The notes under the pieces were generated by a model, which saw only the letters and a list, made by a program, of their open reading frames with translations, was not told the DNA's origin and ran no database searches. Both the position numbers and the translations under genes were made by a program. From Asticcacaulis sp. (GTDB lineage: Bacteria > Pseudomonadota > Alphaproteobacteria > Caulobacterales > Caulobacteraceae): DNA of 10,000 nt. The DNA lies in contig NZ_JAIWNX010000120.1 of NCBI RefSeq assembly GCF_020217185.1, positions 1 through 10,000 of the forward strand. The letters run 5' to 3'. Below, piece after piece: positions 1-5,783 of this stretch. Each line of letters starts with the position of its first letter. Position 1 is the stretch's first letter.

Positions 1-977
1 TCGCGCACCGCCTCGATGGCCTGATCCAGCACCTCTATACCCGCGCCGGGACGGATCGATTCCACGGTCAGAATACGCCGGAAGGCCCGCGCACCGGGCA
101 GGCCGTGCATCAGCCCCAGCATGTGCCGCGTAATGGCCGGCAGATGCACACCCGCCGCCAGTTGCGCCTCCATATAGGGACGATAAGCCTCCAGCGCCTC
201 AAACGGCCCGACATCGGCCGCGCCGCCAAATATACGCCGGTCCACCTGACCCAGCAGGGCCGGCTCATGATAGGCGGCGCGGCCCAGCATGACGCCATCG
301 ACGTGTTTCAGATGCGCTTCGGCCGCCTCCAGCGTGCCGATCCCGCCATTGATCGAGATCGTCAAATCCGGATAGGCGCGCTTCAAAGCATAGACCAGTT
401 CGTAATTGAGCGGCGGGATGTCGCGGTTTTCCTTAGGCGACAGGCCCTTAAGCCACGCCTTGCGCGCATGCACGATAAAGCTACGCACCCCCGCCTGGCG
501 GCAGGCTTCGACCAGCGCAAACAGGGCCGTCTCTTCGTCCTGATCATCGACGCCGATGCGGCACTTAACCGTCACAGGTAGCCGGGTCGCCTCGCCCATG
601 GCCTGCATACAGTCAGCGACAAGCTGTGGTTCGCGCATCAGACAGGCCCCGAACGACCCCGACTGCACGCGATCGGACGGGCAGCCGCAGTTGAGGTTGA
701 CTTCGTCATAGCCCCAGTCTTCGGCGATCTTCGCGCAGGCCGCCAGTTCATCCGGCTCAGACCCGCCCAGTTGCAGCGCCACCGGATGCTCGACCTCAGA
801 AAAGCCGAGCAGCTTCTGACGGTCGCCATTGATGATCGCCCGCGAAGTGACCATTTCGGTATAGAGCAGCGCCCCCTTCGTCAGGGTCCGGTGAAAGGCC
901 CGGCAATGCCGGTCCGTCCAGTCCATCATCGGCGCCACGGAAAATTTTGCCGATCTAAGTGCTTGATTTTCTTTCAT
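1..977 (-). CDS. dusA: tRNA-dihydrouridine(20/20a) synthase DusA, C-terminus cut by window edge
   Basis: FMN-dependent enzyme that reduces uridine to dihydrouridine in the D-loop of tRNA; cytoplasmic. Reading from 977 down to 1 gives 325 codons, and the frame is still open at the edge. Visible DusA signatures, in order: FSVAPMMDWTDRHCR (residues 12-26), HPVALQLGGS (64-73), the catalytic-loop NLNCGCPSDRVQSG with the expected active-site Cys at 99, HARKAWLKGLSPKENRDIPP in the middle, SINGGI, DGVMLGR, and RHMLGLMHGLPGAR near the end. The last readable residues, VLDQAIEAVR, match the usual family C-terminus, so only a few codons are missing. The ATG at 977 is chosen because the in-frame ATGs at 929 and 926 would remove the first beta strand (FSVAP). 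No strong Shine-Dalgarno sequence is seen. It is not functionally linked to the phosphonate genes. Confidence 0.95.
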   Translation of the reverse strand, partial: MKENQALRSAKFSVAPMMDWTDRHCRAFHRTLTKGALLYTEMVTSRAIINGDRQKLLGFSEVEHPVALQLGGSEPDELAACAKIAEDWGYDEVNLNCGCPSDRVQSGSFGACLMREPQLVADCMQAMGEATRLPVTVKCRIGVDDQDEETALFALVEACRQAGVRSFIVHARKAWLKGLSPKENRDIPPLNYELVYALKRAYPDLTISINGGIGTLEAAEAHLKHVDGVMLGRAAYHEPALLGQVDRRIFGGAADVGPFEALEAYRPYMEAQLAAGVHLPAITRHMLGLMHGLPGARAFRRILTVESIRPGAGIEVLDQAIEAVR

Positions 978-1557
978 AAAATTACGAAGCTACGATCCAG
1001 TCAACATATTGGACAGACTGAGGAAACCATCAGACCCAATACACGAATTTTCATTCGATTTACAATATTTTTCAATGCGTTATAGATTTTACAGGCTTGA
1101 TAACTTTACCCCAGCAAAGAACTACGCCGCGAAAAAGTACAACATTGATGTAGTATTTTGTAAAATGATGTACCGCGCCATATATTGTGGATCAAGTCCG
1201 TCCAAATTTGTACAACGTTGCACCCATATAAGGCTTTTCCGTCCCTTAGCGATGACGCTCAAAGATAAAATAAGTCAAAAAAGAAGCCACACATTCTCGG
1301 CGAAAGTTTAACACTTTGCGTCAAATCGGTTTGAACCACAGATTTGACCGATAGGCGCTGCGCGACTGTTCGGGTGACACAGACACGGAGATATGTGTAA
1401 ACTTTTGTTTTTTTAGTTAATTTTGTTCAGATTGAATTGAGACACAGTTCTGCATAGCCAAATATCGCTCTAAATTTTTTGGTTTGACACACTTTTTATC
1501 CAAAAAGTAAGCCATGCCTTTTGCCGTCGCCGAACTCCGTTTCGAAAAGCGCTTTAA
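978..1557. other. Gene-free AT-rich spacer between dusA and the MFS gene
   Basis: This 580-bp stretch is visibly AT-rich next to the GC-rich genes on both sides. I see no credible coding region. A 100-codon frame at 1009-1311 starts with TTG, has no ribosome binding site and has an unconvincing composition. Contents worth noting: a 7-bp inverted repeat, TCAAATC (1321-1327) and GATTTGA (1341-1347), and a copy of a dispersed repeat at 1466-1557 that reaches the MFS stop codon. Because both neighbours are on the minus strand, this region holds the dusA promoter and the end of the MFS transcript. Confidence 0.6.
1466..1557 (+). repeat. Dispersed intergenic repeat, copy 1 (about 92 bp)
   Basis: It begins CGCTCTAAATTTTT, continues GGTTTGACACACTTTTTATCC and ends CGAAAAGCGCTTTAA, directly against the stop codon of the MFS gene. 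It aligns along its whole length with 7537-7628, roughly three quarters identical by eye, with single-base indels only. The best-kept blocks are CGCTCTAAATTTTT, TCGCCGAACT and AAAGCGCT. It contains a perfect 7-bp stem, ACTTTTT (1491-1497) with AAAAAGT (1502-1508), around a 4-nt ATCC loop. It may also act as the 3' hairpin of the MFS transcript, though no T-tract follows on that strand. Confidence 0.8.
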
Positions 1558-2838
1558 TCAGGCTGCGGACTTACGAAACATCGCATGAAAATAGAACAGT
1601 GAGAGGACCGTCGTGACGCCGACGATGGCGGCGGAGACATAACACAGGCCTGTAAAGAAGCTGAGCCAGCTAAGGGATAGCCCGAAATTTTTCAGCAGCA
1701 TCAGAGCGACACTGCCGCCATAGCCGGAAGCGTCTGCCAGATACATGAAAAAGGCGGCATTGCCAGGCAGGCCCAACGCCGCCGTCAGGCGATCAGCGAG
1801 TACAGCATTGTAGGGAATGTAGCCCATATAAACCCCGGCTCCAACGGCAATCATCCACCACAGGGGGCTCAGAAGCTGCGCCTGCCACGCCAGAGTAGCC
1901 GTCGCGATGAGCACGGCCCCGATGATGATCATGGCGTGATAGACGAGAACGGATCGGGCATTATTGCGGATCAAGGAACTTAGACCGAAGAGCGGCAGGA
2001 TAAGGGCGGCGATCGGCAATTCCGAGAGGCTGAAAATGGCTGGCTCATCGCCATAACCGAGGGCGTCCCAGAGTTCGACCGCAAAGTTGTCGCGGAAGTC
2101 ACGCAGGGCCGAGAGGACAACATAGGCGACAATGAGCAGCACAAGACCCAGCCCCGCCCGTGCCCAGAAGGCTTTCCGCTCGGCCCGAAACATTGGCTGA
2201 CGCGCCATGCGTTCGGCTACATCGGCGGCATCCGGCGGGGGTGTCAGCGACAGCATCCACACACAGAATGCCAGTAATGGAAAGAAGAGAGTCCCCGTCG
2301 CGGCGGGCATCCACAGTTCCGGCACGCCGTAGTCAACGGTCAGGGCCTTACCTACGGATTTGACTACACCCGACGAGACGATGAAACTGATGCACAAGCC
2401 AGCCCCCAGCCACTCGGATGTACGCCGCCCTTCCAAAAATCCGAAGACGAGCCCCCAGATCATGCCCAGAGGCAGACCGCTTAGGAAGATAGCAACGACC
2501 TTCAACCCCGTCGGCACCACCGCAAAGAGGATCAGGGCCATCAGAGAGGCGAGCACAAAGGCAATTATCATCAACCCGCGTCGTTGCGGTGTGGCTTCGC
2601 TGACGATCTTGATACCGATCAATTTGGAAAGGGCATAGCCTATGACCTGCGCGATGACGATCGTTATTTTGAAATCGACCGCGAAGTGCCAGTCGCCTAT
2701 CTCCGCGTAGGTACCCACCGTAAACGGTTTGCGGAAGGCATACATGCAGAAATAGGTCAGGAAGGCGGCCGTCAGGGCGTAAACAGCCACCCAGATGGGG
2801 CCGGCGCGCGACAGTCTGCGGGTCAGGCCGGACGTCAT
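1558..2838 (-). CDS. MFS-type permease of the DUF5690 family, candidate amino-phosphonate importer
   Basis: Polytopic inner-membrane protein of 426 aa with about twelve hydrophobic segments in two halves, separated by a cytoplasmic linker near residues 200-227 (PPPDAADVAERMARQ). The first membrane segment ends YFCMYAFRKPF (R36, K37), resembling the YYLVRKNF segment of GlpT/UhpT-type organophosphate antiporters, where the Arg contacts the phosphate group. The end of segment 7 carries RDFRDNF (246-252), and the second half carries GYIPYNAVLADR and FMYLADASGYGG, both typical of DUF5690 proteins as I remember them. ATG at 2838 is preferred over GTG at 2853, which falls inside a tandem repeat; neither has a good Shine-Dalgarno. 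It lies 105 bp downstream of the HD oxygenase gene on the same strand and is probably co-transcribed. The substrate is inferred from context: 2-aminoethylphosphonate or a relative. Family assignment is good, substrate unproven. Confidence 0.82.
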   Translation of the reverse strand: MTSGLTRRLSRAGPIWVAVYALTAAFLTYFCMYAFRKPFTVGTYAEIGDWHFAVDFKITIVIAQVIGYALSKLIGIKIVSEATPQRRGLMIIAFVLASLMALILFAVVPTGLKVVAIFLSGLPLGMIWGLVFGFLEGRRTSEWLGAGLCISFIVSSGVVKSVGKALTVDYGVPELWMPAATGTLFFPLLAFCVWMLSLTPPPDAADVAERMARQPMFRAERKAFWARAGLGLVLLIVAYVVLSALRDFRDNFAVELWDALGYGDEPAIFSLSELPIAALILPLFGLSSLIRNNARSVLVYHAMIIIGAVLIATATLAWQAQLLSPLWWMIAVGAGVYMGYIPYNAVLADRLTAALGLPGNAAFFMYLADASGYGGSVALMLLKNFGLSLSWLSFFTGLCYVSAAIVGVTTVLSLFYFHAMFRKSAA

Positions 2839-2851
2839 GGGCAAGACTTTC

Positions 2852-2883
2852 ACTAAAAGTTATGGGCACCAAAAGTTACGGGC
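2852..2883. repeat. 16-bp tandem direct repeat before the MFS gene
   Basis: Two adjacent 16-bp units, ACTAAAAGTTATGGGC (2852-2867) and ACCAAAAGTTACGGGC (2868-2883), match at 14 of 16 positions. They sit in the leader of the MFS gene within the HD-MFS spacer. This could be a paired protein-binding site or a local duplication. The first unit overlaps the alternative GTG start, which argues weakly for the downstream ATG. Confidence 0.6.
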
Positions 2884-2943
2884 TAAACCCGATCTCATGA
2901 AGGCTGATACAGACCCAGTTTAACGTGCCGATGACAGGGGGGA

Positions 2944-3516
2944 CTATTCCACCGTGACCTGACCGCGAGCCTTTTCAAGGTAGGTGTCGAGGAACTGTTC
3001 AAGCGTGGGGGTGATTGCCTGCGGCTCCTTCGCCAATTCGTCTATCCGCCTAAGAGCAAGGGCATTGTGGGCGTAGGGCGTGCTCAGAAAGGCCGACTGT
3101 TCTTCTGGGGTCATCGGGCCGCCCTGAAGGCGCAGGGAAATGGCCGAGTCTTTTGAAAGTGCCGCTTCATAGCCCGGTTCAACCGCGCACAGATAGCGCT
3201 TGGCCGCCACGTGCAGGCGTATCGGCTCGCTCACAGCCGGCGGGAAGCGCGCGGCAGCCCAGTTCGCGCCCAGTACCTCATGCTTGTCATCCACACCCTC
3301 CTCGGCGGGCGCGTGCCCCAGGTCGTGAACCATATGCCCGACGTCGTGAAGTAAGGCCGCCATGATCATGGCCGGGCCCAGATCCTGAGCTTCGGCACGG
3401 GCTGCCGACTGTAAGGCGTGCTGCAACTGGTTAAGATGGTAGAGGCCATAGGCATGGTGGCCCTCACGCAAATAGACTTGGCGGATTTCGTCGATGAGGG
3501 TGATTGAGTTTGTCAT
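2944..3516 (-). CDS. PhnZ/TmpB-like HD-domain mixed-valent di-iron oxygenase, phosphonate-associated
   Basis: Soluble 190-aa protein of the HD-domain group found in phosphonate degradation operons. PhnZ-type members oxidatively cleave the C-P bond of an alpha-hydroxylated phosphonate, releasing phosphate and a carboxylate. All six iron ligands are present with PhnZ-like spacing: H33, H57, D58, H79, H102 and D159 (PhnZ H34, H58, D59, H80, H104, D161). Phosphonate-contact residues also line up: H61, K106 within HVAAKRYL, S124, S127, the QGGPM motif (131-135) and R156. Tyr23 matches the PhnZ gating Tyr24, but the position of PhnZ Glu27, which contacts the substrate amine, is Tyr26. Start is ATG 3516; the Shine-Dalgarno is weak. 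It lies 51 bp after the LysR stop with a dyad in the gap. No alpha-hydroxylase (PhnY/TmpA) is nearby, so the substrate is uncertain: an N-methylated or other hydroxy-phosphonate rather than plain hydroxy-AEP. Confidence 0.88.
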   Translation of the reverse strand: MTNSITLIDEIRQVYLREGHHAYGLYHLNQLQHALQSAARAEAQDLGPAMIMAALLHDVGHMVHDLGHAPAEEGVDDKHEVLGANWAAARFPPAVSEPIRLHVAAKRYLCAVEPGYEAALSKDSAISLRLQGGPMTPEEQSAFLSTPYAHNALALRRIDELAKEPQAITPTLEQFLDTYLEKARGQVTVE

Positions 3517-3525
3517 AATTATTTC

Positions 3526-3554
3526 ATATCCAATGTCTCATCTGCATTGGATAT
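3526..3554. promoter_or_regulatory. Perfect 10-bp inverted repeat upstream of the HD oxygenase gene, candidate operator
   Basis: Left arm ATATCCAATG (3526-3535) and right arm CATTGGATAT (3545-3554) are exact reverse complements around a 9-nt spacer. The site fills most of the 51-bp gap between the LysR stop (3568) and the HD start (3516), ending only 9 bp from the ATG. A minus-strand TATAAT lies just outside the right arm (3557-3562). The geometry fits a repressor or LysR-type site at a promoter for the HD-MFS genes. An RNA hairpin covering the ribosome binding site is the alternative. Confidence 0.6.
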
Positions 3555-3567
3555 AATTATAATGGTG

Positions 3568-4503
3568 TCAGGTGCTGCAGGCAAGGCGCACGAACGCCGA
3601 AACAGCCGGAATTTCGAGGCTTTCTTTCAGGGCGATCGCGTAAACGCCAACGCTGCGCGTCAGGCCACGCACAGGGAGGGCTTTCAGCCGTGCGTCCTCG
3701 CCGATTTCGCCGTCCAGTATAAAGCTTAAACCCACGCCATTCGCAGTCGCCTCTTTCACCGCCTCGCGGCTTTCAACGGTCAGAACCGGGTCAAACGTGC
3801 CCCCTGCCGCGCTTACGGCTGCCTCGCTGAGGAGGCGGGTGACAGACCCCTCTTCCCGCGCGACAAAGGCCATGCCTTTCAGTTCCTCAACGGTGATATC
3901 GGCCCGCCCGCAGAAAGGGTGGCTTGCCGGGAGAAGCAGGTTCAGACCTTGGTGTGCGATCAGATGGCATGACAAGGTGGGGTCGGGCTCCATCAGCGAG
4001 GTAATCGCCACGTCGATACGGCACTCCTGCAACTCTGCGCGGAGGTCTGCCGTATTGCCATGGCGGGCAACGACTTCAATATTGCCGTAAGTACGCATGA
4101 AGTGCCCGATGAGCGCCATAGCAATGGGTGGGGTTGAATAACCTATGACGATCCGCCCCCGACTCAGAGTGGAAAAGAGGTTCGCCGCCGTCTCAAAATC
4201 TTGCATGCGACTTACGACCAGCCGCGCCCGGGTATAGAGTTCGCGTCCGGCATCTGTAAGGCTCTGATTGTGGGAGCGTCTGTGCAGAAGCCGCAGACCA
4301 CACGCCTGTTCCAGGGCCATAATCTGATTAGATATATTGGGTTGTGATACGCCGAGCTCTGCGGCGGCGCGCGAAAATGAACCAAGGTCCGCCACGGCTA
4401 CAAACGCACGCAAGGCCCCGATCGACAGGCCACTGGTTTCCCGCCGCCGTGTTGGGTGGTCTTCTGGGGCAGCGTCTGCATTGCCGGGCGCGGGTGCGGA
4501 CAT
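3568..4503 (-). CDS. LysR-family transcriptional regulator of the phosphonate genes
   Basis: A 311-aa LysR-type regulator of typical family length. A variable N-terminal tail (1-25) precedes the winged helix-turn-helix at about 26-85 (LRAFVAVADLGSFSRAAAEL, GVSQPNISNQIMALE, LLHRRSHNQSLTDAG). A periplasmic-binding-protein-like effector domain then starts near 110 (GRIVIGYST). The ATG at 4503 is chosen because AAAGGA sits 6 nt upstream on the minus strand; the longer frame from GTG 4530 would swallow that site. LysR regulators of this kind recur in 2-aminoethylphosphonate operons. It is transcribed divergently from the FAD oxidase, with a 26-bp near-palindrome in the shared promoter, the classical LysR arrangement. 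It probably activates the FAD-phnX operon and controls itself; the likely co-inducer is AEP or a catabolic intermediate (inference). Confidence 0.92.
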   Translation of the reverse strand: MSAPAPGNADAAPEDHPTRRRETSGLSIGALRAFVAVADLGSFSRAAAELGVSQPNISNQIMALEQACGLRLLHRRSHNQSLTDAGRELYTRARLVVSRMQDFETAANLFSTLSRGRIVIGYSTPPIAMALIGHFMRTYGNIEVVARHGNTADLRAELQECRIDVAITSLMEPDPTLSCHLIAHQGLNLLLPASHPFCGRADITVEELKGMAFVAREEGSVTRLLSEAAVSAAGGTFDPVLTVESREAVKEATANGVGLSFILDGEIGEDARLKALPVRGLTRSVGVYAIALKESLEIPAVSAFVRLACST

Positions 4504-4584
4504 GTCGTTTCCTTTCAGGCGGGGGGGCACAGGCAGACATATAGTGGCTTGGGGAGCCTGCCAAGTTCAGTCGCGAGTGGCAAG

Positions 4585-4610
4585 GTTACAAAATTCGCGA
4601 AATTTATAAC
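4585..4610. promoter_or_regulatory. 26-bp near-palindrome in the divergent promoter, candidate LysR operator
   Basis: The left half is GTTACAAAATTCG (4585-4597) and the right half is CGAAATTTATAAC (4598-4610). Eleven of the 13 half-site positions pair with the opposite half, and the core TTCGCGAA (4594-4601) is perfect. The centre is 61 bp upstream of the FAD oxidase start and 94 bp upstream of the LysR start, where a LysR recognition site would be expected. This is the strongest operator candidate in the window. Confidence 0.68.
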
Positions 4611-4618
4611 TATACAGA

Positions 4619-4638
4619 TATAATAATAATTTATTATA
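4619..4638 (+). promoter_or_regulatory. AT-only inverted repeat with -10-like box before the FAD oxidase gene
   Basis: TATAATAA (4619-4626) and TTATTATA (4631-4638) are exact reverse complements around TAAT. The first arm contains TATAAT (4619-4624), a consensus -10 hexamer 35 bp before the start codon. No good -35 lies 16-18 bp upstream (that position falls in the CGCGAA core of the palindrome), which fits an activator-dependent promoter. The inverted repeat may simply be an AT-rich melting region. Confidence 0.4.
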
Positions 4639-4658
4639 GAAGCGGCAGGGAGGCCTTC

Positions 4659-5783
4659 ATGTACGACATAGCCATTATCGGTTCGGGGATTGTCGGGCTG
4701 GCGCACGCCCTGATGGCGCTGCGGCGGGGCCTGCGGCCTGTGGTGATCGAGCGTCAAGCCGCCCCGATCGGTGCGTCAATTCGCAATTTCGGCTTCGTCA
4801 CCGTGACCGGGCAGGGTGAAACCGACACCTGGCGACGGGCGCAGCGCAGCCGCGACATCTGGGCCGAGATCGCCCCGCAGGCGGGGATTGAGATCGTGCA
4901 GCGCGGTCTGCTCGTCACCGCGCAGCGCCCCGAAGCCATGCAGGTGCTGGAAGCCTTCGCCGCGCATGCGATGGGCGCTCAATGTCAGATTCTGACGCCC
5001 GATGCGGTGCGCGCGACCTATGCCGGCATAGGCGCTGCCCTTGAAGGTGCCCTCTACAGCCCGCACGAGCTGCGCGTGGAATCGCGCACGGCCATACCGC
5101 GTCTGGTGCAGTGGCTGGCGCACAACGGCGTCACCTTCCTGTTCGATACGGCAGCGCTGGCGGTAGATGGTGCCGAGGTTGTTACGCCGCAGGGACGCGT
5201 GCGCAGTGAAGCCGTGATCGTCTGCCCGGGTGACGACCTGACCCACCTCTATCCCGACCTCTATGCCCGCCAGGGCGTGACACGCAGCCAGTTGCACATG
5301 CTGCGTCTGGCGGCACCGGGCTTTGATCTGATCTGCCCGCGTATGTCGGACCTGTCTCTGGTGCGCTATCGCGGCTATGCTGAGCGCCCGCAGAGCGCGG
5401 CGCTCAGCGCGGTGCTCGAGCGCGAACAGAAGGCGTATCTGGACGCCGGCGTGCACCTGATCGTCACCCAGAACGCCGATGGCTCGCTAATCGTCGGCGA
5501 CAGCCATCATTACGGCCGCGCCCCCGAACCTTTTTATGACGTAACGGTCGAGGCGCTGATCCTCGAAGAGTTCCGCCGCGTGCTGGGCATCGAACCGCCA
5601 CCCGTTGTCGAGCGCTGGCTCGGCACCTATGCCAGCGCCGCCGAAGACCTGATGCGTCTGTCGCCCGCTGAGCGGGTACGGCTGGTCGTGGTGACCAGCG
5701 GCACCGGGGCCTCCACATCCTTCGGCATTGCCGAAGAAACGCTCAATGATCTGTATGGTAAGGAAACCGCGCATGACCACTAA
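4659..5783 (+). CDS. FAD-dependent amine oxidase of phosphonate operons (AEP / N-methyl-AEP oxidation, PbfC/PbfD-type)
   Basis: Cytoplasmic flavoenzyme of 374 aa in the D-amino-acid-oxidase-like superfamily. The N-terminal dinucleotide-binding motif is IIGSGIVGLAHA (G8, G10, G13), with E31 at the end of beta-2 to hold the ribose. The segment SIRNFGFVTVTGQ (40-52) is characteristic of the subgroup encoded beside phnX, and a C-terminal TSGTGASTSFGIAEETL loop closes the FAD site. Known members of this heterogeneous group oxidise N-methyl-2-aminoethylphosphonate, and in some cases AEP itself, to phosphonoacetaldehyde. They thereby replace the PhnW transaminase, which is absent here. Start ATG 4659 follows an excellent AGGGAGG (4647-4653). 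The last 11 bp overlap phnX, so the two are translationally coupled and product hands directly to PhnX. Which amine it prefers, and whether it is PbfC or PbfD, cannot be read from sequence by eye. Confidence 0.86.
   Translation: MYDIAIIGSGIVGLAHALMALRRGLRPVVIERQAAPIGASIRNFGFVTVTGQGETDTWRRAQRSRDIWAEIAPQAGIEIVQRGLLVTAQRPEAMQVLEAFAAHAMGAQCQILTPDAVRATYAGIGAALEGALYSPHELRVESRTAIPRLVQWLAHNGVTFLFDTAALAVDGAEVVTPQGRVRSEAVIVCPGDDLTHLYPDLYARQGVTRSQLHMLRLAAPGFDLICPRMSDLSLVRYRGYAERPQSAALSAVLEREQKAYLDAGVHLIVTQNADGSLIVGDSHHYGRAPEPFYDVTVEALILEEFRRVLGIEPPPVVERWLGTYASAAEDLMRLSPAERVRLVVVTSGTGASTSFGIAEETLNDLYGKETAHDH

Noticed and set aside
105..581. 158-codon plus-strand frame at the left edge
   Set aside because: Shadow of dusA, whose catalytic and family motifs are clear on the minus strand.
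1009..1311. 100-codon plus-strand frame in the dusA-MFS spacer
   Set aside because: TTG start, no ribosome binding site, AT-rich random-looking composition with no recognisable domain.
1321..1347. TCAAATC/GATTTGA inverted repeat as a terminator
   Set aside because: It lies more than 200 bp beyond the MFS stop, with no T-tract and weak pairing; no clear role.
4776..5456. 226-codon minus-strand frame opposite the FAD oxidase
   Set aside because: Antisense to a gene with a clear FAD motif and Shine-Dalgarno; His/Arg-rich shadow composition.
5728..5772. Upstream in-frame start giving phnX 15 extra residues
   Set aside because: It would lie inside the FAD gene without a good Shine-Dalgarno; ATG 5773 has AAGGAA upstream and fits the family N-terminus.
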